Positions 1 through 7,416 are shown, numbered from the stretch's first letter. The stretch is 13,306 bases of DNA from an uncultured Rhodospirillaceae bacterium (GCA_900320035.1 ONQU01000099.1:1-13306); one strand, 5' to 3'. The notes: generated from the sequence alone by a model not told the origin. Program-made: numbers and translations.

Positions 1-838
1 TCAAAATTTTATCCGAACCGGATTGCACCGGCAAATGTAAATATGGCATTAAAATATCAATATCTTTATGACAAGCAATTAAATCATCGTTCATATCCGC
101 CGGATAAGAGGTGGTATAACGCAAGCGTTTTAAGCCATCGAGTTCTGCCAGTTTATGCAATAAATAAGCTAAATTGCGCTCGTGACCGTTTTCATCTTCT
201 CCGTGGTAAGAATTGACATTTTGCCCCAGCAAATTGATTTCCAATGTACCGGTGGCAATGAGGCGTTTAGCTTCTTCAACCACTTCTTTTACCGTGCGCG
301 AATATTCCGCGCCACGCGTATATGGCACCACGCAATATGTGCAAAAATTGTTGCAACCTTCTTGCACCGCTAAATATGAGCAAGCTCCTTGTGCCCTGTT
401 TTCCGGCAAAAAGTCAAACTTATTAACCGCCGGAAAATCGGTATCCACAATACCTTTATGTTTTTTATCTGTTAAAATTTTTTGCAGTATTTCCGGTATG
501 CGATAATACATCAACGGTCCCACCGCAAAATCGACATACGGTGCTCGTTTGATAATTTGTTCATCTTCGGCTTGCACCACACATCCGGCCACCCCGATGA
601 TCGTATCCAAACCATTTTCGCGTCGTTCCAAAGCAATCAGCTGCGCCCGTCCCAAATCCGAAAACAATTTTTCCGCTGCCTTTTCGCGAATATGACAGGT
701 ATTGAATAAAACAATGTCAGCATCATTCTGCTTGGTTGTCTCCTCGTAGCCTTCTTTTTTAAGCATATCGGCAATCCTTGCCGAATCATAGACATTCATC
801 TGACAACCAAACGTTTTAATATAATATTTTTTAGCCAC
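1..838 (-). CDS. miaB: MiaB, tRNA-2-methylthio-N6-dimethylallyladenosine synthase (5' part, cut by window edge)
   Basis: MiaB is a radical-SAM methylthiotransferase that adds a methylthio group to i6A37 of tRNAs reading UNN codons. The 279 visible codons hold the N-terminal UPF0004 domain with its three auxiliary-cluster cysteines (FGCQMN, Cys12; NTCHIREKA, Cys48; GVAGC, Cys86), then the radical-SAM motif CNNFCTYCVVPYTRG (Cys162, 166, 169). The reading ends at HLPVQSGSDKIL, the usual MiaB motif. The FGCQMNVYDS start and NTCHIRE favour MiaB over the relatives RimO and MtaB. The start is a GTG at 838, preceded by AAGGA about 11 bases upstream; no ATG fits before the first conserved cysteine. 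The rest of the radical-SAM domain and the TRAM domain lie outside the window. It is divergent from the porin gene. Confidence 0.95.
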   Translation of the reverse strand, partial: MAKKYYIKTFGCQMNVYDSARIADMLKKEGYEETTKQNDADIVLFNTCHIREKAAEKLFSDLGRAQLIALERRENGLDTIIGVAGCVVQAEDEQIIKRAPYVDFAVGPLMYYRIPEILQKILTDKKHKGIVDTDFPAVNKFDFLPENRAQGACSYLAVQEGCNNFCTYCVVPYTRGAEYSRTVKEVVEEAKRLIATGTLEINLLGQNVNSYHGEDENGHERNLAYLLHKLAELDGLKRLRYTTSYPADMNDDLIACHKDIDILMPYLHLPVQSGSDKIL

Positions 839-916
839 TTTTTTTCTATTCCTTAACTCAAACCATAATCTATCAATAAGTCATTTACTCACATTTTTCA
901 AATACTTTTTATGTTC

Positions 917-945
917 TTTACACCATCAGCGTTAATATTTATTAA
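917..945 (+). promoter_or_regulatory. Likely sigma-70-type promoter for the porin gene
   Basis: TTTACA (917-922) and TATTAA (940-945) are separated by 17 bases. This would start transcription near 952 and give a leader of roughly 70 bases before the porin ATG. The 839-1019 spacer is the only room for promoters of both divergent genes; no clear miaB promoter was seen. Match by eye only. Confidence 0.4.
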
Positions 946-1019
946 ATTCCCCCCTTTTATTCCGATAATTCGGGCATATATCCGAAATGGTAAATAGAAA
1001 AAACAAAAGGATATAAGCG

Positions 1020-2153
1020 ATGAAAAAATATTTATTTTACGGACTGGGATTATTGTATATTTTACCGGTACAAGCTGCCGATATTGGCGCTGATTATACG
1101 GCATTTAAAAACAAATTGGAAAAAGACTATGGTTTTGCTTATAATTTAGATTATTCGATTATGCCGCAACGCACTTCGCCACATGGAGAAAAATGGGCAT
1201 GGCAATCTTATTTTGCACCGTCAATTACTTGGACAACGTTTAATAACGAATACGGTACGGGAACCTTAAATGCATCGTATTACAGCATTTTTTACAATAA
1301 TCATAACGCTAATGATATTCAAGGCAATGCCGGTATGGTCACACCGATTAACGATTTTGGTGCTGATGAACAAGAATTTGCCGATTTATATTACACTTAT
1401 CAGCTACCGGCACATTATAATTGGTTAACCTTTGGCATCGGACAATACAGCCTCTATAATTTTGATGGTACCGATTATGATAGCAATCAGCAGACTAATT
1501 TTATCAACTATGCTTTATCGCAAAATGCCAGCGCTACTTATTCTGACGCCGGTTTAGGGGCTTATGTGCAAATTGAACCGGGTAATTGGCAGATTATTGC
1601 CGGTGCCCTTGATGCCACCAATATTGAAGCGCCTAGTATTCGCTTTAACCACTTGAATGACGGTCACTTTACCACCTTCGGCCAACTTGGTTATAATCCG
1701 CAAATTCACGGTTTAGGTCAGGGACAATATTCGATTTTGTATTATAATCAGCCTTATGTACATGAACAGCAACAAACCACCAACGGATGGTCACTTAATG
1801 CTCAACAAAATATCGGCGCTAAGACAGCTATATTTGCCCGTATCAATGGGGTGACCGGCAGTCAGGCAGTGGTCAATCAATCATACGTACTCGGAGGTAT
1901 ATATAATAATCCTCTTGACCGCAATGAGTTAGATCAGATTGGTTTGGCCTATGCCTATGATAAAATTGATGAAGATGCCGTCGGAGAACCTATTTATCAT
2001 AAGGTTGAACACATTATTGAAGCTTATTGGGCGTGGGGTATTTCCAAATGGGCAACTCTAACACCGGATATTCAATTTTATATTCATCCGGCTCTTAATC
2101 AGAAGTCAGATTACGGCACAGCCACCTCTTTACGTTTAACGGTTATGTTCTAG
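1020..2153 (+). CDS. OprB-like outer-membrane porin (carbohydrate-selective porin family)
   Basis: Predicted outer-membrane beta-barrel of 377 residues. It begins with a signal peptide (MKKYLFYGLGLLYILPVQA, cleavage probably after residue 19) and ends in Phe (RLTVMF), the usual barrel-assembly signal. The protein is rich in Tyr, Asn, Gln and alternating aromatic strands and has almost no cysteine. The C-terminal third, with NPLDRNELDQIGLAYAY near residue 297, an EHIIEAYWAWGISKWATL stretch, TPDIQFYIHPA and a closing strand, follows the OprB pattern (E..lE.yy...l..w..l.PdiQy..nP). OprB proteins let sugars diffuse across the outer membrane; the substrate here cannot be read. Start supported by AAAGGA about 10 bases upstream. 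Appears monocistronic: 98 bases separate it from the next gene. A different porin-like family is possible. Confidence 0.75.
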   Translation: MKKYLFYGLGLLYILPVQAADIGADYTAFKNKLEKDYGFAYNLDYSIMPQRTSPHGEKWAWQSYFAPSITWTTFNNEYGTGTLNASYYSIFYNNHNANDIQGNAGMVTPINDFGADEQEFADLYYTYQLPAHYNWLTFGIGQYSLYNFDGTDYDSNQQTNFINYALSQNASATYSDAGLGAYVQIEPGNWQIIAGALDATNIEAPSIRFNHLNDGHFTTFGQLGYNPQIHGLGQGQYSILYYNQPYVHEQQQTTNGWSLNAQQNIGAKTAIFARINGVTGSQAVVNQSYVLGGIYNNPLDRNELDQIGLAYAYDKIDEDAVGEPIYHKVEHIIEAYWAWGISKWATLTPDIQFYIHPALNQKSDYGTATSLRLTVMF

Positions 2154-2186
2154 TTATAAAAACATACTATTTTTGCAATTTTTTGC

Positions 2187-2217
2187 TTTACATTGGCGTA
2201 AAAAAGTTGATTATTAG
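2187..2217 (+). promoter_or_regulatory. Weak candidate promoter before the retropepsin/7TM/ATP-grasp cluster
   Basis: In the AT-rich 98-base spacer after the porin gene, TTTACA (2187-2192) is followed after 18-19 bases by TTATTA/TATTAG. The -10 match is poor and spacing is long, so this is only the best candidate. No strong terminator was seen in this spacer, so read-through from the porin gene is also possible. Confidence 0.22.
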
Positions 2218-2251
2218 CATAAATGCAATAATTCAACTATAAGAGGTCTGA

Positions 2252-2782
2252 ATGCGAAAAATTTTGAACTTATTAGGTATTCTTTGGCTGACCGCTTGTG
2301 CCGCTAATGAAGCCCAAGTTGTGCCTGGCATTGTCCCAAATACGGTGCAGGAAAAAGAGGTTGTGACCGTTATGCCAAACAATGTTATCGGGGCGGTGGA
2401 GCGCATTTATTTGCCACCGATGAAATCAGCCTTTTTGGCGCGAATTGATACCGGCGCCACCACCTCATCGCTTGATGCCGATAGCGTTAAACAATTTGAA
2501 CGTGACGGAGACAGATGGGTACGATTTGTTATTATCAATCGCGAGACCGGTGAGAAACATGAATTTGAAAAGCCGTTGATTAAAGGTATTGTCATCCGTC
2601 GCGCCGGCGAAAATGAACATCGACCGATTGTGGAAATGGACGTGAAAATGGGCGGTGAGAAATTCAAAGCTAACTTTACCGTTGCCGAACGTGAAAAGTT
2701 TGATTATCAAATGCTGGTCGGTCGCAATATCTTAATGGGACGCGCCATTGTTGATGTTTCTATTTCCAATACGCTTAAATAA
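2252..2782 (+). CDS. Retropepsin-like aspartic protease, lipoprotein (RimK-associated Zn_protease/DUF785 type)
   Basis: A 176-residue protein with a lipoprotein signal peptide: hydrophobic residues 4-12 then the lipobox LTAC, giving Cys16 as the lipidated residue. Mature protein is therefore predicted to be membrane-anchored outside the cytoplasm. The core begins near residue 46 (VIGAVERIYLPPM) and holds the retropepsin active-site motif IDTGATTSSLDA with Asp66, followed by an 'LVGRNILMGRAIVDV' segment typical of the family (annotated in databases as ATP-dependent zinc protease, a misleading name). Retropepsins act as dimers with one Asp from each chain. Start supported by AGAGG about 7 bases upstream. 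It lies 15 bases before the inactive-transglutaminase gene, the partner usually found with it. The substrate is unknown; inferred to cut or trim a peptide-like product handled by the neighbouring genes. Confidence 0.85.
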   Translation: MRKILNLLGILWLTACAANEAQVVPGIVPNTVQEKEVVTVMPNNVIGAVERIYLPPMKSAFLARIDTGATTSSLDADSVKQFERDGDRWVRFVIINRETGEKHEFEKPLIKGIVIRRAGENEHRPIVEMDVKMGGEKFKANFTVAEREKFDYQMLVGRNILMGRAIVDVSISNTLK

Positions 2783-2797
2783 AAGACGAGGACTATA

Positions 2798-4330
2798 ATG
2801 AAAAAGTTGTATTCGGTACGTGGCTTATTAACGCTGTTTTTGATTGCCACGATTATTTTTGCAACAATTGCAACATGGTATAAAATTGCCGTGTGGGGCT
2901 TTAGTTTTAAACCGACGGAAAAGGCTGATGTGTGGACAGTTGATGCGCATATTGCTTTTGAGCCGAACGGTCAGCCGATTGAAGTATCTTTGGCAACACC
3001 GCGTTCCCTCGGTGCTTATCGGATTCTAAGTGAAGACACCGTGGCTAAAGGTTATGAAGTGAGAAAAAATGAAAAAAATCATCGGGTCAAAATGACTTCC
3101 AAAGGTCGCTCGGCCAAACAAAATTTATATTATCGTATCAAACTCTATGACAATGAAGACACTACCGGTAAAGTTTGGGCAGATAAACCGGCAAAGGTAC
3201 AAAAACCACAATTCGAGAATGAACAACAAAAACAAATGGTTGATGAAATTTGGGCCTTAGCTGATGAAAAAGAAGGCAGCAAAGCTAAACGAATTATTGA
3301 ACTTTTAAATGAAGAAAGTTTGGCACCGGAAGTTGATGCCTTTTTGCCGGTGAAAAAAACGCCGAAAATTATGGCTGATAAGATTATCTGGCTGCTTTCT
3401 ACCAAAAGTGTACCAGCACGTGTGGTGCGCGGTGTAAAACTTATGGAGAAAAAACGTGCAGCAAACGCCGATTTAATGTTAGAGGTTTATGAAGGTAGTA
3501 AATGGCAGGTTTATAACATTGAAACCGGAACGATGGGATTACCGAAAGACTTTGTACTGTTTCAGCGCGGCGATGTTTCGCTTCTTGATGTGAGCGGCGG
3601 TTATAATTCGAGTATTAAATTCTCGGTTGTCAAATCGGTGATTTCTTCATTCAAAATGGCCAACAGTCGTGCCAAATATGAAAACAGCCGATTGTTTAAC
3701 TACACCATTTACGATTTGCCGTCTTTAGAACAAAATATTTTGAAGTGGCTGATGATTTTTCCGTTAGGTATTCTATTGGTAGTTGTTTTGCGTAATGTTA
3801 TCGGCATTTCAACCATGGGAACATTTACCCCGATGTTGGTGGCTATGGCGCTGGTGCGCACCGGTTTTGTTTCCGGTTTTATTTGCTTTAGCGTCATTAT
3901 CATTTTGGGATTGATTATCCGTACGCTGTTGACGCGGCTCAATTTGCTTTTGGTACCGCGTATTTCTGCCGTGGTCATTTTTGTGATTCTGATTATGCAG
4001 CTTTTAACGGTTTTCGGCTACCATACCGAGTGGAAAGTTATTGCGGCAGCGGCGTTTTTCCCAATTATTATTACGGCATGGATTATTGAACGCGCTTGTA
4101 TTACATGGGAAGAAGAAGGGGCGCGCAATGCCGTTAAGCAAATTGTTAATACGCTTTTTGTGGCAGTGATTACTTATTTTGTAATCAGCAGTGACTACAT
4201 TCGCCACATTATGTTTGCCTTTAATGAATGGAATTTGGTGATTTTAGCGATTGTAATGCTGCTCGGAACTTATACCGGCTATCGGCTGACAGAGTTGAAG
4301 CGTTTTGCGCCACTGGTGAAAGAGAAGTAA
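2798..4330 (+). CDS. Inactive transglutaminase with C-terminal 7TM region (Transglut_i_TM / 7TM_transglut)
   Basis: A 510-residue membrane protein. Residues about 10-32 form an N-terminal membrane segment, followed by an extracytoplasmic region to about 310 and then a cluster of hydrophobic segments from about 312 to 497. The soluble region contains a transglutaminase-like stretch (WLLSTKSVPARVVRGVKL, near 197-215) but the catalytic-cysteine motif that normally precedes it is absent, which is the hallmark of this 'inactive transglutaminase' family. The membrane part has the family motifs GTFTPMLVAMA (about 341) and ERACITWEEEGAR (about 431-443), the latter in a cytoplasmic loop. GAGG lies 7 bases before the ATG. 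It is 15 bases after the retropepsin gene and 1 base before the ATP-grasp gene, so the three are surely co-transcribed. Likely a receptor or transporter-like scaffold for the amide product; function unproven. Confidence 0.88.
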   Translation: MKKLYSVRGLLTLFLIATIIFATIATWYKIAVWGFSFKPTEKADVWTVDAHIAFEPNGQPIEVSLATPRSLGAYRILSEDTVAKGYEVRKNEKNHRVKMTSKGRSAKQNLYYRIKLYDNEDTTGKVWADKPAKVQKPQFENEQQKQMVDEIWALADEKEGSKAKRIIELLNEESLAPEVDAFLPVKKTPKIMADKIIWLLSTKSVPARVVRGVKLMEKKRAANADLMLEVYEGSKWQVYNIETGTMGLPKDFVLFQRGDVSLLDVSGGYNSSIKFSVVKSVISSFKMANSRAKYENSRLFNYTIYDLPSLEQNILKWLMIFPLGILLVVVLRNVIGISTMGTFTPMLVAMALVRTGFVSGFICFSVIIILGLIIRTLLTRLNLLLVPRISAVVIFVILIMQLLTVFGYHTEWKVIAAAAFFPIIITAWIIERACITWEEEGARNAVKQIVNTLFVAVITYFVISSDYIRHIMFAFNEWNLVILAIVMLLGTYTGYRLTELKRFAPLVKEK

Positions 4331-4331
4331 A

Positions 4332-5288
4332 ATGTTCGATTTTATTAAACGTTTTGCTAAACCTCAACAGTTGCGCTCAAGCGGCGTTTTAGGCATGAAT
4401 GCACGCAACTATTTTATGATTTCGCGCCATAATAAGCGCTCACTTTATCCTTTGGTTGATGATAAAGTTCAGACCAAAAAATTGGCTAATAACATCAATA
4501 TTAACACACCGCATATGATTGGCGTAATTGAACATCAGTATGAGGTCAAAAACCTATTGCAAATTGTAGCCGGTCACAGCGAATTTGTGATTAAGCCGGC
4601 ACACGGTAGCCAAGGTAAAGGTGTGCTCGTCATTAAGCACTATGAAAATAATGAATTCACCACCGCTTCAGGTAAAAAATTGGGCTTTAATGAGGTTTAT
4701 CAACATATATCAAACTTGCTGAGCGGACTGTACAGCTTGGGCGGTCAATATGATGTGGCGCTGATTGAGGAACTCGTGCATTTCAGTGATGTCTTTGCTA
4801 ATTTCAGCTATCAGGGTATCCCAGATGTGCGCTTAATTATTTACAAGGGTTATCCGATTATGGCAATGACACGTTTGGCGACAAAAGAATCTGACGGACG
4901 TGCTAATTTGCACCAAGGTGCCGTCGGCGTAGGGCTGGATATGCGCAGTGGCAAAGCGGTGCAAGCAGTTTTGCATAATTTGCCGGTGCGTTTGCATCCG
5001 GATACGGAGGTTGATTTAATGACGTTGCAGGTACCGTTCTGGCGCGAACATTTACTGATTGGCTCACAAGCTTATGAAATGACCGGTTTAGGTTATTTAG
5101 GCGCCGATATTGTGCTGGATAAAGAACGCGGACCAATGATGTTGGAATTAAATGCCCGGCCGGGGTTAGCTATTCAAATTGCCAACGGGCGCGGCTTAAA
5201 AGAAGTTATTAAAAACGTCGATAAATATTATCCGAAAAACCTGAGCGCGGAAGAAAGAGTCGACTTTGTCTTGAATCATGCCATGTAA
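4332..5288 (+). CDS. RimK-related ATP-grasp ligase (alpha-L-glutamate ligase-like family)
   Basis: A 318-residue ATP-grasp enzyme. The N-terminal region has NARNYFMISRHNKRSLYPLV and DDKVQTKK (residues 23-50), typical of the RimK-related E-ligase family. The nucleotide-binding signature FVIKPAHGSQGKGV follows (Lys88, Gly92-Gly97), then IEELV, the PDVRLIIYKGYPIMAMTRLA strand, and the metal-binding end LELNARPGL (Glu272, Asn274). Such enzymes activate a carboxylate as acyl-phosphate and join it to an amine, often adding glutamate-like residues; the substrate of this subfamily is not established. No signal peptide, so cytoplasmic. Only one base separates it from the preceding stop codon, with AGAGAAG serving as ribosome site, so translation is probably coupled. 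Together with the retropepsin and 7TM protein it forms the conserved three-gene set. Confidence 0.9.
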   Translation: MFDFIKRFAKPQQLRSSGVLGMNARNYFMISRHNKRSLYPLVDDKVQTKKLANNININTPHMIGVIEHQYEVKNLLQIVAGHSEFVIKPAHGSQGKGVLVIKHYENNEFTTASGKKLGFNEVYQHISNLLSGLYSLGGQYDVALIEELVHFSDVFANFSYQGIPDVRLIIYKGYPIMAMTRLATKESDGRANLHQGAVGVGLDMRSGKAVQAVLHNLPVRLHPDTEVDLMTLQVPFWREHLLIGSQAYEMTGLGYLGADIVLDKERGPMMLELNARPGLAIQIANGRGLKEVIKNVDKYYPKNLSAEERVDFVLNHAM

Positions 5289-5330
5289 CTTCCTAAATAT
5301 TAAATAGATGAAAGTGAAAGGAATTGAAAA

Positions 5331-5936
5331 ATGACAGATTTGTTAGAAAAAACGAAAACAAAGAATATTGCCAAACCAAGCACTCAAAAATTGGCAGATA
5401 AAGAAACAAAAAAAATCGCCATGAGTGAAACACGTGCCAAAAAAATAAAACATTCTTACAAGGTGAAAGATGCTGAAAATGCGCTTTTATTACAAACTAA
5501 ATACGGCGATGTGATTATTGAAATGATGCCAGATATTGCACCGAATCATGTGACACGCATTAAGGAATTGGTGCGGCAAGGATTTTATAACGGCTTGAAA
5601 TTTCATCGCGTCATTGAAGGATTTATGGCTCAAGCCGGTTGTCCGCGCGGTGACGGAACCGGCGGCAGCGGTAAGAAACTTAAAGCCGAATTTAATCGTC
5701 GGCAACATAAACGCGGCACGGTTTCGATGGCCAGAGCTATGGATCCGGATTCCGGCGATAGTCAATTTTTTATTTGCTATGCCGATTGTCCGTGGCTCGA
5801 TGGTCAATATACTATTTGGGGTGAAGTAACCAGCGGTATGGAATTTGTAGATATGTTGAAAAAAGGTGGTGGCCAAAGCGGTATGGTCAACGCACCGGAT
5901 GAAATTATCGCCATGTCGGTCATCGCGGATTTATAA
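5331..5936 (+). CDS. Cyclophilin-type peptidyl-prolyl cis-trans isomerase, cytoplasmic, with lysine-rich N-terminal extension
   Basis: A 201-residue cyclophilin that speeds cis-trans rotation of Xaa-Pro bonds. The domain runs from about residue 50 to the end, with FHRVIEGFMAQAGCPRGDG (catalytic Arg93), VSMARAMDPDSGDSQFFI (about 130-148) and WLDGQYTIWGEV. The GTGGSGKKLKAEFN insert is usual for alphaproteobacterial cyclophilins. Residues 1-48 are a lysine-rich, probably disordered extension with no signal peptide. The start at 5331 is backed by AAAGGA 8 bases upstream; an internal ATG at residue 31 is the alternative and lacks as good a site. It lies 42 bases after the ATP-grasp gene with no terminator between, so it probably joins that operon. 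Its own 3' terminator is not evident; the insertion-sequence remnant begins 14 bases after the stop. Confidence 0.93.
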   Translation: MTDLLEKTKTKNIAKPSTQKLADKETKKIAMSETRAKKIKHSYKVKDAENALLLQTKYGDVIIEMMPDIAPNHVTRIKELVRQGFYNGLKFHRVIEGFMAQAGCPRGDGTGGSGKKLKAEFNRRQHKRGTVSMARAMDPDSGDSQFFICYADCPWLDGQYTIWGEVTSGMEFVDMLKKGGGQSGMVNAPDEIIAMSVIADL

Positions 5937-5950
5937 AAAAGCACCCTTTA

Positions 5951-5983
5951 CGAACTGTACCCAAAAGATTGGACAATTAAAAA
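5951..5983 (+). repeat. Left terminal inverted repeat of the IS3-family remnant
   Basis: Counting from the shared GAACTGTACCC, 25 of 32 positions match the right end in inverted orientation. The pattern GAACTGTACCC...TTGGACA is like IS150-group ends. This is the transposase-3' end of the element. Confidence 0.85.
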
Positions 5984-6003
5984 AACGTCCCGAGTGCGGT
6001 TCA

Positions 6004-6718
6004 TTAGGGAAGACTTAACAAGTGGCATCGGCGTTCAGTCGGTGTCATTTTGTTTAAGTTCCACTGATAACGTTCATTATTATAATAATTGATATAATTT
6101 TCAACCAAAGTTTTTACTTCATCAAATGTTTTGCAAGATTTAATATCCAAATCATCTTTCAAATGCCCGAAGAAACTTTCAATCGGTGCATTATCCAAAC
6201 AATTACCTTTTCTTGACATACTCTGCGTAACGCCTAATTCTTTAAGTTTATTTACATATAATGGATTTATATAGTGTGTTCCTTGGTCAGAATGTATCAT
6301 CAACTTTGAACAGTCCTTATGTTTCAATGTTTTTTTCCAAACCAAGATATGCTGTTTGCATTGATAAATCTCTGCTTACATTAAACGCAACGATTTCTTT
6401 TGTTGCCAAATCTTTAGTCGCACTCAAATAAGCCCGTTGTCCGCCTTTGTAAATTAAATAGCTGATATCGGTGGAATATCTTTGTTGATTTTTCCATCTT
6501 CTTAATGTGTCTTTAGCATATTTTCCCAGATTAAGCCAATCCGGCATTCTGGCTTCTGCAAATATCTGCTTTGCCGATTTACCCAATTCTTAATGCTCTC
6601 GTAATACACGTTCCTTAAATTCTTCCGTATATTCAACATTGCTGTTCATTATCTTGCTTATATGCGGATTAGTTTCTAATTCTCCCTTTTCTTCCGATGT
6701 AAATACATGGTGTTTCAT
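6004..6718 (-). pseudogene. Broken IS3-family transposase (orfA start fused to orfB DDE domain)
   Basis: Reading from an ATG at 6718 with AAAGGG upstream, the orfA N-terminus (MKHHVFTSEEKGEL...) runs 42 codons to a TAA at 6592-6590, then continues in the same frame as GKSAKQIFAEARMPDWLN...TLRRWK, typical of the orfA helix-turn-helix. Around 6478-6495 the sequence jumps straight to STDISYL, the start of the orfB integrase core, so the orfA end and orfB N-terminus (on the order of 500 bases) are deleted. At the A7 run near 6337-6343 one extra A shifts the frame; removing it restores LEKTLKHKDC. The core then continues with HSDQGTHY and NAPIESFFGHLK. All three DDE acidic residues survive, but one stop, one frameshift and a deletion make it a pseudogene. 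A sequencing error could explain the frameshift, not the deletion. Confidence 0.9.
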
Positions 6719-6746
6719 CTTTTTCCCTTTCTGTTGTTTGTAGTAT

Positions 6747-6794
6747 AAAAAATTATCCCGAAAATTACTAGTGTAATCTTCGGGATAATTTTTT
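6747..6794. terminator. Perfect 16-bp hairpin with T-runs, inside the right end of the IS remnant
   Basis: The arms 6747-6762 (AAAAAATTATCCCGAA) and 6779-6794 are perfectly complementary, and the interior adds a further 5-bp stem (ATTAC/GTAAT) closed by TAGT. An A-run on one side and a T-run on the other make it a possible intrinsic terminator in both directions. It lies between the right inverted repeat and the transposase start, where it would stop transcripts entering the element from outside. Confidence 0.75.
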
Positions 6795-6821
6795 ACTGTC
6801 TAACCTGCGGGGTACAGTTCA
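6789..6821 (-). repeat. Right terminal inverted repeat of the IS3-family remnant
   Basis: Read on the minus strand it begins TGAACTGTACCCCGCAGG and matches the left end at 25 of 32 positions. It overlaps the outer edge of the hairpin. This is the transposase-5' end of the element. Confidence 0.85.
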
Positions 6822-6836
6822 CATTGAGGCAGTTTT

Positions 6837-7250
6837 TTAATCCTTATATGCTAAAGCACCCAAGGTTACAATAATAAATAATAAACCAATAAACAAGCAA
6901 TAAAAATGCTTATCAATGGTTACAATGTCCGTTATCAAATTTCCGCTGTGGTCGCAAATGAGATTAAGAACAGCAAAAAATAACCAAACTGTACCCACTA
7001 CAAGTGCTAACAGAAGCACGACACCGACAACTGCGCCGAAGGTGACTAACGCACCCACGCCAAGATCTTTAATCAAAGACATTGCAGTTGTAGTTGTGGT
7101 CTGATGAAGATGGCGAATGCTTCCTAAAGCAAGAGATGCCACAACAAAAGCCGATATCATAAACCACACATACATGCCCAAGATAACGAATGCGCAATCC
7201 GCCAATAAAAGAAGGGCGATAAGAGCTCTGAACCAAAACAATTTTTTCAT
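6837..7250 (-). CDS. Small polytopic membrane protein of unknown function
   Basis: A 137-residue protein not recognised as a known family. Hydrophobic segments lie at about 8-28, 29-46, 63-98 (long enough for one long or two short helices) and 116-134, so four to five membrane passes are likely. A charged Asp18 lies inside the first segment, and a TTTTT run (51-55) forms a polar loop. The ATG at 7250 is the first in frame and starts MKKLFWFR, a normal membrane-insertion start. No Shine-Dalgarno sequence is seen; the leader is nearly all A and T (ATATTGTTATT before ATG), which contrasts with most neighbouring genes. Its stop lies 15 bases inside the boundary of the insertion-sequence remnant. 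It follows the 321-residue unknown gene but a strong terminator separates them, so it is probably transcribed on its own. Confidence 0.6.
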   Translation of the reverse strand: MKKLFWFRALIALLLLADCAFVILGMYVWFMISAFVVASLALGSIRHLHQTTTTTAMSLIKDLGVGALVTFGAVVGVVLLLALVVGTVWLFFAVLNLICDHSGNLITDIVTIDKHFYCLFIGLLFIIVTLGALAYKD

Positions 7251-7288
7251 AATAACAATATTTAATTAATAATATATCTTTGCCTATC

Positions 7289-7317
7289 AAAGTATTATAA
7301 AAATTTTTATTTGTCAA
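7289..7317 (-). promoter_or_regulatory. Candidate promoter for the small membrane protein gene
   Basis: On the minus strand a perfect TTGACA (7317-7312) is followed after 17 bases by TACTTT (7294-7289), about 39 bases before the ATG. The -10 is weak for sigma-70; TACTTTG also partly resembles the -7 element of Bacteroidota promoters. A TATAAT at 7299-7294 sits too close to the TTGACA to pair with it. Confidence 0.35.
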
Positions 7318-7372
7318 TATTTTTATAATTTTCTCTACATCAATTATAATTTACTCTCGTTTCGCTATATTT

Positions 7373-7409
7373 AAAAAACGAAATGACACCGGCTTGATAC
7401 CGATGTCAT
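7373..7409 (-). terminator. Intrinsic terminator of the 321-residue unknown gene
   Basis: On the minus strand ATGACATCGG and CCGGTGTCAT (7409-7400 and 7392-7383) pair over 10 positions with one G-T pair around a 7-base loop, followed by TTCG and a run of six T. It starts 8 bases after the stop codon of the upstream gene. Confidence 0.85.
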
Positions 7410-7416
7410 CTTGTTT

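Larger units (their letters stand above)
5951..6821 (-). mobile_element. Internally deleted IS3-family (IS150-like) insertion sequence remnant, 871 bp
   Basis: The element is bounded by imperfect terminal inverted repeats beginning GAACTGTACCC at both ends, and encodes a broken IS150-type transposase on the minus strand. Members of this group are normally about 1.3-1.5 kb with orfA and orfB; here the region joining them is missing. The right tip reads TGAACTG while the left reads CGAACTG, so the left outer base is altered. No 3-5 bp target duplication is seen (flanks TTTA and CATT), which fits an old or rearranged copy. It can no longer encode a functional transposase but could in principle be moved by a related element in trans. 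Confidence 0.88.

Noticed and set aside
182..709. Overlapping rightward open frames of 63-97 codons
   Set aside because: They lie antisense to miaB, which has full family motifs in its own frame, and show no recognisable protein features.
6330..6350. Programmed frameshift at the A7 run in the transposase
   Set aside because: IS3-family elements use -1 frameshifting between orfA and orfB; here a +1 shift would be needed inside the orfB core, so mutation or sequencing error is more likely.
6317..6586. Separate gene starting at TTG 6586
   Set aside because: It is the continuation of the transposase frame after a nonsense codon, not an independent gene.
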